DNA from: Butyrivibrio sp.
GTDB taxonomy: Bacteria > Bacillota > Clostridia > Lachnospirales > Lachnospiraceae
DNA: 13,206 bases
Direction of reading: 5' to 3'
Assembly (NCBI GenBank): GCA_024688095.1
Contig: JAILEJ010000312.1
Coordinates: 1 to 13,206, forward strand
Part shown: in pieces, positions 8,236 to 13,206 of the stretch
Numbering within the stretch: the stretch's first letter is position 1
Layout of the letters: every line of letters starts with the position of its first letter
Position numbers and translations under genes: made by a program
Notes under the pieces: model-generated
Seen by the model: only the letters and a program-made list of their open reading frames with translations
The model's database searches: none
What the model was told of the DNA's origin: nothing

Positions 8236-9279
8236 TTACAGTACATCTGCAAAATGAACTTTTGACCGCTTAAATATCAGTGACCCTATAAGGAAAAGAA
8301 CAACAGTCACTATCCAAAAATATGTCGAGGAATAAAAATGCTCAAAAAACCATATTTCACCATAAATTGAATTTCTATATCCTTCAACTATATATGTAAC
8401 AGGATTTAACTTAATCACCCATTTTAAACTATCAGAAATTCTGTCTATATTCCATAAAATAGGTGTAGCCCACTGTCCAAGCTGCAAAGCAATTGAGATA
8501 ATCTGAGTCAGATCTCTGAAAAATACTACTATTGCGCTTGTAGAGTAGCTTAAAGCTAAAACCAGAATGAATTCGCAAATCATATAATAAAAAATCTGTA
8601 ATGTATAAATAGTAGGCTGATATCCATAAAAAATGGCAACAACCAACATAACAAAAATAAAAAATACATGTATAAACATTGCAGCCATAACCTTTATGAG
8701 AGGCAGAATGCTTATTTTAAATAAAACCTTTTTTACCAGATAGTTGTATTCCAAAAGTGAAGTCGTTCCGTTTAATAACGCCTCACTAAAGTAAAACCAT
8801 GGTACAAGTCCAGTTGTTAGGAACAGTACATATGGAACTTCTATTCCACCTGCTGCCATTTCTCCCCTTGTCTGGAATATTTTATCAAACACAAACCAAT
8901 ACATTAAAACAGTAACTACCGGCTGCGCAAGAGCCCATACAACACCCATATAAGATCCCGCATATCTTTTTTTAAAATCATTAATAGCAAGTCTCTTTAT
9001 AAGTTTTCTGTTCTGATAAAGTTCTACCGGAAGAACCGTAAGCTTGTCGTAAAAAAATGTAACTATAAGGCAACTAACACCTATAAGAATGCACGCACAT
9101 ATTTTCTTTAACATTTCTGTATGTTTATCTGCAAGCGCATTAGTATGAAGTACAACAATAAGTGTAAGTATTACCGCTATTGTATAAACTATACCGAGCA
9201 CGGCAGCCTTTGGAAAGCTGCCGAGACCGGTTATATCTATTCTATTATTTTTTGTTTTATTATTGGAATTTGTAGTCAT
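8236..9279 (-). CDS. wzm: polysaccharide ABC-2 permease with N-terminal two-helix extension (Wzm)
   Basis: The membrane subunit of the polysaccharide exporter, 347 residues. The family core begins near residue 88 with the interfacial helix (KLIKRLAINDFKKRYAGSYMG) and the first core span with ALAQP, followed by about six membrane segments. The conserved ATPILW (271-276) and NPVTYIVEGYRNSIYG (292-307) motifs precede the last span. Typical members are about 260 residues. This one has about 85 extra N-terminal residues containing two more hydrophobic segments (about 25-47 and 58-77). The long form is supported by AAGGGG just before the ATG; no comparable site was noted at internal Met56. It lies 23 bases after rfbC and just before wzt, so the two subunits should be co-translated. 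Confidence 0.93.
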   Translation of the reverse strand: MTTNSNNKTKNNRIDITGLGSFPKAAVLGIVYTIAVILTLIVVLHTNALADKHTEMLKKICACILIGVSCLIVTFFYDKLTVLPVELYQNRKLIKRLAINDFKKRYAGSYMGVVWALAQPVVTVLMYWFVFDKIFQTRGEMAAGGIEVPYVLFLTTGLVPWFYFSEALLNGTTSLLEYNYLVKKVLFKISILPLIKVMAAMFIHVFFIFVMLVVAIFYGYQPTIYTLQIFYYMICEFILVLALSYSTSAIVVFFRDLTQIISIALQLGQWATPILWNIDRISDSLKWVIKLNPVTYIVEGYRNSIYGEIWFFEHFYSSTYFWIVTVVLFLIGSLIFKRSKVHFADVL

Positions 9280-9302
9280 AGATCCCCTTTAAAACTTCCT
9301 GA

Positions 9303-9869
9303 TTATTTAATACCTCTTTCAGCTTTATACTGGCTGAGGCCTCCCCATTTAGGATCTTTTTCAGAAAAGATAAGTTCAACGCCTTCCTGAAGTGGCCATT
9401 CAACACCTATTTCAGGATCATTCCACAATAAACCACCTTCATCATCAGGATGATAAAAATCTGTTACTTTATATGCAAACTCTGCATAATCCGAAAGTAC
9501 AAGAAAACCATGTGCAAAATTCTTTGGAATAAAGAACTGCTTCTTATTTTCTTCAGATAACGTTACTCCAAACCATTTTCCAAATGTTTTAGAACCTTCT
9601 CTTAAATCAACTGCAACATCAAAAACTTCCCCGCGAATAACTCTTACAAGCTTATCCTGTGGAAATTGTTTCTGAAAATGGAGACCACGGATTACACCTT
9701 TTTTACTAGCTGACTGGTTGTCCTGAACAAACTCCATATCAAGTCCCGCCTGTGCATAATCCTTTTTATTATAGCTTTCATAAAAATAACCTCTTGCATC
9801 TCCAAATACCTGAGGTGTTATTACTTTAAGACCTTCTATTTCACATGTTTCTACTGTAATCTTACCCAT
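9303..9869 (-). CDS. rfbC: dTDP-4-dehydrorhamnose 3,5-epimerase
   Basis: Converts dTDP-4-keto-6-deoxy-D-glucose to dTDP-4-keto-L-rhamnose, the third step of dTDP-L-rhamnose synthesis, in the cytoplasm. The 188-residue length is normal for RmlC. The cupin signature is clear: DARGYFYESYN near 24-34, QDNQSASKKGVIRGLHFQ around 49-66 with the catalytic-type His64, Lys73 in QDKLVRVIRGEVFDVAVDLR, H120 in NFAHGF, Y133 in FAYKVTDFY and Asp172 in SEKDPKWGG. AAAGGA lies 5 bases before the ATG. It is separated from rfbA by the unknown membrane protein gene, which is unusual because rml genes are normally contiguous. Confidence 0.97.
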   Translation of the reverse strand: MGKITVETCEIEGLKVITPQVFGDARGYFYESYNKKDYAQAGLDMEFVQDNQSASKKGVIRGLHFQKQFPQDKLVRVIRGEVFDVAVDLREGSKTFGKWFGVTLSEENKKQFFIPKNFAHGFLVLSDYAEFAYKVTDFYHPDDEGGLLWNDPEIGVEWPLQEGVELIFSEKDPKWGGLSQYKAERGIK

Positions 9870-9918
9870 TGTGTTCCTTTCAAAGCCCTATAAAAGGCTC
9901 TATCTATATATTTATTTC

Positions 9919-10443
9919 TTATTGTGCTGGTGAAACTCCTGAGTTTCCCATTGATGCCCCATTAACTGGTGCATCTGGTGGTAATTCCGGCTGAGCAGAG
10001 CCTTCTCCTGGTCCTTCCGGCAAAGATTCTCCTTCCACAGGCTTATCCCCTGGTCCAGAAAATCCTTCTACTGCCATATCTGTCTTTGCATCTCCACTAT
10101 CTGACGTTCCAGCTAATGAAGAATCATCGGTAATATCATTATCTGATAATGAAGAATGTATATTTTCATCTGGTGAAGATATTACAACAGAAGGAATTCT
10201 TTCGGTTTCGTCCCAAAAATTCTCATCAGTAAGAAACCCCTTTAGATTATCTCCAATCTGGGTTCCAAATCCTGTCGTATCTTCCTCCTCTACAGATGAC
10301 ATTTCTGTCGAAGCATCCGAGCTACTATTTTCAGATATTAATTTACCAATTTTCCTGCTGTTAGTTGCATATACGACAACAAATATAAGACAAGTCATAC
10401 TGACTACAACTGCCACAACAAGTCGAAAGACTTTAAAGTCCAT
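9919..10443 (-). CDS. unrecognised single-span membrane protein with acidic low-complexity tail
   Basis: A 174-residue protein I cannot assign to a family. It has one hydrophobic segment (about 6-26, LVVAVVVSMTCLIFVVVY) followed by a basic patch (RKIGK, 30-34), then an acidic tail rich in Ser, Asp, Glu, Pro and Gly (35-174). The last 50 residues are Pro/Gly/Glu-rich (PGDKPVEG, PEGPGEG, PELPPDAP). The only part with ordinary composition is about 60-90 (FGTQIGDNLKGFLTDENFWD). There is no lipobox around C18 and no sorting motif, so it is probably a membrane-anchored protein. The ATG lies inside the end of rfbA (11-base overlap) with GAGG 7 bases upstream, implying translational coupling. Its place between rfbA and rfbC implies a role in this polysaccharide, for example as an assembly or anchoring accessory, but that is inference only. 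Confidence 0.8.
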   Translation of the reverse strand: MDFKVFRLVVAVVVSMTCLIFVVVYATNSRKIGKLISENSSSDASTEMSSVEEEDTTGFGTQIGDNLKGFLTDENFWDETERIPSVVISSPDENIHSSLSDNDITDDSSLAGTSDSGDAKTDMAVEGFSGPGDKPVEGESLPEGPGEGSAQPELPPDAPVNGASMGNSGVSPAQ

Positions 10444-11302
10444 TTGCTACCTCAACAAGATATTTTCCATAATTTGTTTTCATAAGCGGCTCAGCAAGTT
10501 TAAGAAGCTGATCCTTGGAAATGAATCCACGCTTATACGCAATTTCCTCTATGCATGAAACATAAAGTCCCTGTCTCTTCTGGAATGTTGCAACGAAATT
10601 TGCAGCATCAAGAAGTGCATCATGATTTCCTGTATCAAGCCATGCAAAACCACGTCCCATTGTTTCAACGTAAAGATCACCTCTGTTTAAATATTCGTTA
10701 TTTATACTGGTAATCTCAATCTCGCCTCTTGCAGACGGCTTAACATTTGCAGCTATATCAACTACATCATTATCATAAAAATACAAGCCTGGAACTGCAT
10801 AATTACTCTTTGGATGTTCAGGCTTTTCTTCAATTGAAACAGCCTTACCATTTTCATCAAATTCTACAACTCCATATTCTCTTGGATCTCTTACATAGTA
10901 TCCAAAAATAGTTGCTCCTTTTTCTCTTTCAGCAACGGTTCTCAATAATTTTGAGAAGCTCTGACCATAGAAAATATTATCCCCGAGAACAAGCGCTACA
11001 TTATCATTACCAATAAACTTTGCTCCAATAATGAATGCATCTGCAAGTCCTCTTGGCTGATCCTGTACAGCATACTCGAAATTCATTCCAAGCTGCTCAC
11101 CAGTTCCAAAAAGCTCCTGAAACACAGGCAGATCTCTTGGTGTAGAAATAATAAGAACATCCTTAATTCCCGCAAGCATCAGTGTTGATAGTGGATAATA
11201 AATCATGGGTTTATCATACACTGGCATAATCTGCTTAGATATTGCTCTTGTGAGAGGATAAAGTCTTGTACCTGATCCTCCTGCTAAAATAATACCTTTC
11301 AT
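10433..11302 (-). CDS. rfbA: glucose-1-phosphate thymidylyltransferase
   Basis: Makes dTDP-glucose from dTTP and glucose-1-phosphate, the first step of dTDP-L-rhamnose synthesis. From the chosen start it is 289 residues, the normal RmlA length. It shows the nucleotide-binding GGSGTRLYPLT at 8-18, PVYDKP at 27-32, metal-binding D108 in LGDNIFYG, EEKPEHPKS at 158-166 and D223 in WLDTGNHDALLDAA. A longer frame starts at 11329, but its nine extra residues (MFKEKRKLK) overlap the ribosome binding site AGAGGA (11316-11311, 8 bases from the ATG) and fall in the untranslated leader. MKGIILAGG is the true family start. It appears to be the first gene of the operon ending at 347, with its own extended -10 promoter upstream. 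Its last 11 bases overlap the start of the next gene. Confidence 0.97.
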   Translation of the reverse strand: MKGIILAGGSGTRLYPLTRAISKQIMPVYDKPMIYYPLSTLMLAGIKDVLIISTPRDLPVFQELFGTGEQLGMNFEYAVQDQPRGLADAFIIGAKFIGNDNVALVLGDNIFYGQSFSKLLRTVAEREKGATIFGYYVRDPREYGVVEFDENGKAVSIEEKPEHPKSNYAVPGLYFYDNDVVDIAANVKPSARGEIEITSINNEYLNRGDLYVETMGRGFAWLDTGNHDALLDAANFVATFQKRQGLYVSCIEEIAYKRGFISKDQLLKLAEPLMKTNYGKYLVEVANGL

Positions 11303-11310
11303 TTTCAATT

Positions 11311-11316
11311 TCCTCT
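11311..11316 (-). promoter_or_regulatory. ribosome binding site fixing the rfbA start
   Basis: AGAGGA on the minus strand lies 8 bases before the ATG at 11302-11300. It makes the upstream in-frame ATG at 11329 unnecessary and places that ATG in the leader. Confidence 0.75.
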
Positions 11317-11320
11317 TTTC

Positions 11321-11333
11321 TTTGAACATAGCT
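11321..11333 (-). repeat. 13-base leader motif, copy in front of rfbA
   Basis: AGCTATGTTCAAA on the minus strand, identical to the copy at 12582-12594 in front of rfbB. In both genes it lies between the predicted transcription start and the ribosome binding site. No other gene in the window has it at the equivalent place. It may be a regulatory or RNA-processing site, or leader sequence retained after duplication or rearrangement. Confidence 0.6.
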
Positions 11334-11358
11334 AACGCATTTAAGCATACTACGTGAG

Positions 11359-11367
11359 ATTATAGCA
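11359..11367 (-). promoter_or_regulatory. extended -10 promoter of rfbA and the operon
   Basis: TGCTATAAT on the minus strand is a consensus TATAAT with the TG-n extension. The -35 at 17-base spacing (TTTATT, 11387-11382) is weak, which is usual for extended -10 promoters. The predicted start would be near 11352, giving a leader of about 50 bases before the rfbA ATG. It lies just downstream of the rfbB terminator, as expected for a fresh transcription unit. Confidence 0.7.
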
Positions 11368-11397
11368 CAAAAGTATAATAGAATAAAGCAAACATAT

Positions 11398-11453
11398 AAA
11401 AACGAATTCCCCACAAATAGATTTTGGTAAAAACATTATCTATTTATGGGGAA
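11398..11453 (-). terminator. long-stem intrinsic terminator after rfbB
   Basis: On the minus strand a 16-bp stem with one G-U pair (arms 11453-11438 and 11422-11407) encloses a 15-base loop and is followed by TTCG and a run of five T (11402-11398). It starts 28 bases after the rfbB stop. The T run is short and is separated from the stem by four bases, so termination may be partial. Even so, the position and stem length argue that rfbB and rfbA are separate transcription units. Confidence 0.7.
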
Positions 11454-11481
11454 ATTATTCAATACATTATTTTAAAAAAAA

Positions 11482-12567
11482 TTAAAGTTTCTTGGAATAC
11501 ATATCTTCATAATACTTCTGATAGTTTCCACTTGTTACATTTGACATCCATTCCTGATGATCGAAATACCACTTAATAGTCTTACGGATACCTTCCTTAA
11601 ACATTGTCTCAGGCTCCCATCCAATCTCACTCTTAATCTTATCTGGAGCAATTGCATATCTTCTGTCATGTCCCTTACGATCTTCAACATAAGTTATAAG
11701 ATCATATGTAAGATGCTCTTTTCTTGGATCTGAATCATCAAGCTCTTCTCTTAAGATATCGATGATAGTTTTTACAATCTCGATATTCTGTTTTTCATTA
11801 TGTCCGCCTACATTATATGTTTCAAAAAGACGTCCCTGCTCCTGAACCATATCAATTGCCTTTGCATGATCTTCAACAAACAGCCAGTCACGAACATTCT
11901 TACCATCTCCATATACTGGAAGCTTTTTACCGGCAAGTGCATTGTTAATAATAAGTGGAATCAGCTTCTCAGGGAACTGATAAGGTCCATAGTTATTTGA
12001 ACAGTTTGTTATATTTGCAGGGAACTTATATGTATCCATATAAGCCTTTACAAGCATATCTGAACCTGCCTTACTTGCTGAATATGGACTATGTGGCTGA
12101 TATGGTGTTGTTTCATAGAAATATCCACCATCTTCTGGTAACGATCCATATACTTCATCAGTTGATACATGAAGGAATTTCTTTCCTTCCTTAAAAGTTC
12201 CATCAGGAAGTTCCCATGCCTTTTTAGCAGCATTAAGCATTGTTGCTGTTCCAAGAACATTTGTCTGAACAAAAATCTCTGGATTTACAATACTTCTGTC
12301 TACATGGCTTTCTGCAGCAAAATGTACTACTCTGTCTATATCATTTTCTGTAAATATTTTGTCGATAGCTTCTCTATCACAGATGTCAGCCTTTACAAAA
12401 CTGTAATTTGGATTACTCTCTAAATCCTTGAGATTCTCAAGATTACCGGCATATGTAAGCACATCTACGTTAATGATGCGAATTTCATCACCATATTTCT
12501 TAAACATATAGTGAATATAGTTTGATCCGATAAATCCTGCTCCACCTGTTACCAAATAAGTTCTCAT
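11482..12567 (-). CDS. rfbB: dTDP-glucose 4,6-dehydratase
   Basis: Converts dTDP-glucose to dTDP-4-keto-6-deoxy-glucose, the second step of dTDP-L-rhamnose synthesis and also the branch point to other 6-deoxy sugars. It is a full-length, 361-residue extended short-chain dehydrogenase. NAD-binding GGAGFIGSN is at 8-16, HFAAESHVDRS at 82-92, the catalytic triad residues T136, D137, E138 lie in VSTDEVYG, Y162 and K166 in PYSASKAG, followed by NCSNNYGPYQFPEKLIP at 188-204 and DRRYAI near 301. AAGGAG lies 6 bases before the ATG. It has its own promoter and terminator, so it could be expressed apart from rfbA and rfbC. Confidence 0.97.
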   Translation of the reverse strand: MRTYLVTGGAGFIGSNYIHYMFKKYGDEIRIINVDVLTYAGNLENLKDLESNPNYSFVKADICDREAIDKIFTENDIDRVVHFAAESHVDRSIVNPEIFVQTNVLGTATMLNAAKKAWELPDGTFKEGKKFLHVSTDEVYGSLPEDGGYFYETTPYQPHSPYSASKAGSDMLVKAYMDTYKFPANITNCSNNYGPYQFPEKLIPLIINNALAGKKLPVYGDGKNVRDWLFVEDHAKAIDMVQEQGRLFETYNVGGHNEKQNIEIVKTIIDILREELDDSDPRKEHLTYDLITYVEDRKGHDRRYAIAPDKIKSEIGWEPETMFKEGIRKTIKWYFDHQEWMSNVTSGNYQKYYEDMYSKKL

Positions 12568-12581
12568 TATTATCTCCTTTT

Positions 12582-12594
12582 TTTGAACATAGCT
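12582..12594 (-). repeat. 13-base leader motif, copy in front of rfbB
   Basis: AGCTATGTTCAAA on the minus strand, identical to 11321-11333 before rfbA. Here it runs directly into the A-rich ribosome binding site region of rfbB. The predicted start of transcription (near 12604) is only about 10 bases upstream, so the motif would be close to the 5' end of the mRNA. Confidence 0.6.
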
Positions 12595-12610
12595 TTTTAA
12601 AGTCCAATTT

Positions 12611-12638
12611 ATTTTAACATTTCATCAAAATACGTCAA
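12611..12638 (-). promoter_or_regulatory. promoter of rfbB
   Basis: On the minus strand TTGACG (-35, 12638-12633, 5/6 match) is followed after 16 bases by TAAAAT (-10, 12616-12611, 5/6 match), which also has the TG-n extension. The start would be near 12604 and the leader about 36 bases. The gap between the preceding gene and rfbB shows no hairpin terminator, so read-through from upstream is also possible. Confidence 0.7.
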
Positions 12639-12649
12639 TACTTAGTATT
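12637..12649. promoter_or_regulatory. palindrome overlapping the rfbB -35 (possible operator)
   Basis: AATACTTAGTATT is a perfect odd palindrome: two 6-base arms around one central base. It touches the upstream end of the -35 hexamer (12633-12638). A symmetric site at this position could bind a dimeric regulator. In AT-rich DNA a chance occurrence is also plausible, so this is tentative. Confidence 0.35.
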
Positions 12650-12668
12650 TCCTAAAAAATTGAACTCT

Positions 12669-13007
12669 TTATTTAATATAATATACAATAATTCCTAAAA
12701 CTATAAGCGACATCCCGCTAATCTTTGCTTTATCAAACTTTTCTCCAAAAATATATCTTGAAAGGATCATTACTATAATATATCCAAGAGGCTCAAGTAC
12801 AATTACATTCATATATCCCAGCCCGCCATAACATATAATGGCAATAAGCATTGAAACAACCATCAGAATATATCCGCCTATAACAAGCACGTTCAGATAC
12901 TCTCTAATGAACGAAGTATATTTTTTACCTGCACTTTTTTTAAGCATTATCTGTGAAATAGAAGCAAGAAGTTGTCCAAATAATGCAAGAATAAAATATT
13001 TATTCAT
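12669..13007 (-). CDS. SMR/EamA-type four-helix membrane protein, ArnE/ArnF-like (second of a pair)
   Basis: A 112-residue integral membrane protein with four hydrophobic segments (about 4-22, 38-60, 65-85, 92-110). The first helix has Q-I-M-L-K-K, matching the Q-x3-K pattern of ArnE/ArnF lipid-linked sugar flippase subunits. The proton-coupling Glu14 of EmrE-type drug exporters has no counterpart at the aligned position. Together with its place next to sugar nucleotide genes, this favours translocation of an undecaprenyl-linked sugar over drug efflux. A longer frame starts at 13031, but GGAGGAGG (13021-13014) lies 6 bases before the ATG at 13007, so the shorter form is the real one. The start overlaps the end of the preceding gene by 8 bases, as expected for two subunits made together. 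Confidence 0.8.
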   Translation of the reverse strand: MNKYFILALFGQLLASISQIMLKKSAGKKYTSFIREYLNVLVIGGYILMVVSMLIAIICYGGLGYMNVIVLEPLGYIIVMILSRYIFGEKFDKAKISGMSLIVLGIIVYYIK

Positions 13008-13206
13008 GTGATTCCTCCTCCCTGTTTCCACTATTGAGCACCACAGTTCCTATACCAACAAGAATCACACCTATTACTTTATTTATGCTTATTCCTTCGT
13101 GAAAAAGAAATACACTCCATACCATAGACCAAAAAAGCATCATTGCCTTATTTGCATATGCTACAGAAAGTTGAAACTTCTTAATAAGCTGCTGCCATAA
13201 AAGTGC
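13000..13206 (-). CDS. SMR/EamA-type membrane protein, C-terminal part (first of a pair, cut by window end)
   Basis: The last 68 codons of a gene entering from the right edge, in frame from 13206 to the stop at 13002-13000. The sequence contains the third-helix SVAYANKAMMLFWSM segment, matching the GIAYAIWSGVG region of EmrE-type proteins, and a final hydrophobic helix (INKVIGVILVGIGTVVLNSG), ending in a short acidic tail (NREEESHE). It is the partner of the following gene, with which it overlaps by 8 bases. Paired SMR proteins usually act as heterodimers. The start and first helix lie outside the window, so the coupling residue cannot be checked. Confidence 0.75.
   Translation of the reverse strand, partial: ALLWQQLIKKFQLSVAYANKAMMLFWSMVWSVFLFHEGISINKVIGVILVGIGTVVLNSGNREEESHE

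Noticed and set aside
7874..8257. 127-codon plus-strand ORF
   Set aside because: It is the antisense shadow of the wzt ATPase domain, has no recognisable protein features and lies wholly opposite intact genes.
9884..9899. Small hairpin between the unknown membrane protein gene and rfbC
   Set aside because: The stem is only 4 bp with a weak T run, so it is unlikely to terminate transcription inside the operon.
11303..11329. Longer start for rfbA, adding nine residues
   Set aside because: These codons fall in the leader, overlap the ribosome binding site and include the 13-base motif shared with the untranslated rfbB leader. RmlA proteins begin at the MKGIILAGG strand.
13008..13031. Longer start for the second SMR gene, adding the residues METGRRNH
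   Set aside because: The ribosome binding site GGAGGAGG (13021-13014) lies inside this extension and is correctly spaced from the ATG at 13007. The family starts at the first helix.
1..13206. Search for tRNA, rRNA, CRISPR arrays, insertion sequences and riboswitches
   Set aside because: No cloverleaf, regularly spaced repeat array, transposase-like ORF or recognisable aptamer fold was seen on either strand.

Overview
The window is an AT-rich stretch in which every convincing gene lies on the minus strand, so transcription runs from right to left. Strong GGAGG-type ribosome binding sites, short intergenic gaps, low-GC codon use and a Gram-positive type of polysaccharide gene set suggest a Firmicute, most likely a Lachnospiraceae member such as Butyrivibrio, Pseudobutyrivibrio or Roseburia. 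That taxonomic call is inference from style and protein flavour, not from a marker gene. The window is part of a cell-surface polysaccharide locus that includes dTDP-sugar (rhamnose-type) genes.

Layout in the direction of transcription. (1) At the right edge (13206-12669) is a pair of overlapping four-helix small-multidrug-resistance-type membrane proteins, the first cut by the window end. They resemble the ArnE/ArnF type of lipid-linked sugar translocase. (2) rfbB (12567-11482) has its own promoter and is closed by a long hairpin terminator. (3) From an extended -10 promoter at 11359-11367 runs an apparent eight-gene operon: rfbA, an unrecognised single-span membrane protein with an acidic Ser/Pro/Gly-rich tail, rfbC, an ABC-2 permease (Wzm type), its ATPase with a C-terminal glycan-binding-type domain (Wzt type), a large methyltransferase/kinase-like fusion, and two large double-domain GT2 glycosyltransferases. 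It ends at a very clear intrinsic terminator (347-377). (4) The left edge (1-346) has no established gene. It holds two strong inverted repeats, a tentative promoter and a possible 24-residue ORF whose start codon sits inside one of the hairpins.

How the genes fit together: RfbA, RfbB and RfbC make dTDP-4-keto-L-rhamnose from glucose-1-phosphate. The final reductase gene (rfbD) is not in the window. The two glycosyltransferases would assemble the chain on a lipid carrier at the cytoplasmic face, and the Wzm/Wzt-type transporter would export it. The methyltransferase/kinase fusion directly after a Wzt that carries a C-terminal domain is the arrangement seen in the WbdD/Wzt cap-and-export logic of E. 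coli O8/O9a O-antigens. In that system a methyl or phosphomethyl cap ends the chain and is recognised by the transporter. Finding the same logic in an apparently Gram-positive cluster, where the product would be a wall- or membrane-attached glycan, is the most interesting hypothesis here. The embedded unknown membrane protein and a 13-base leader motif shared by rfbA and rfbB are the other items worth a second look.
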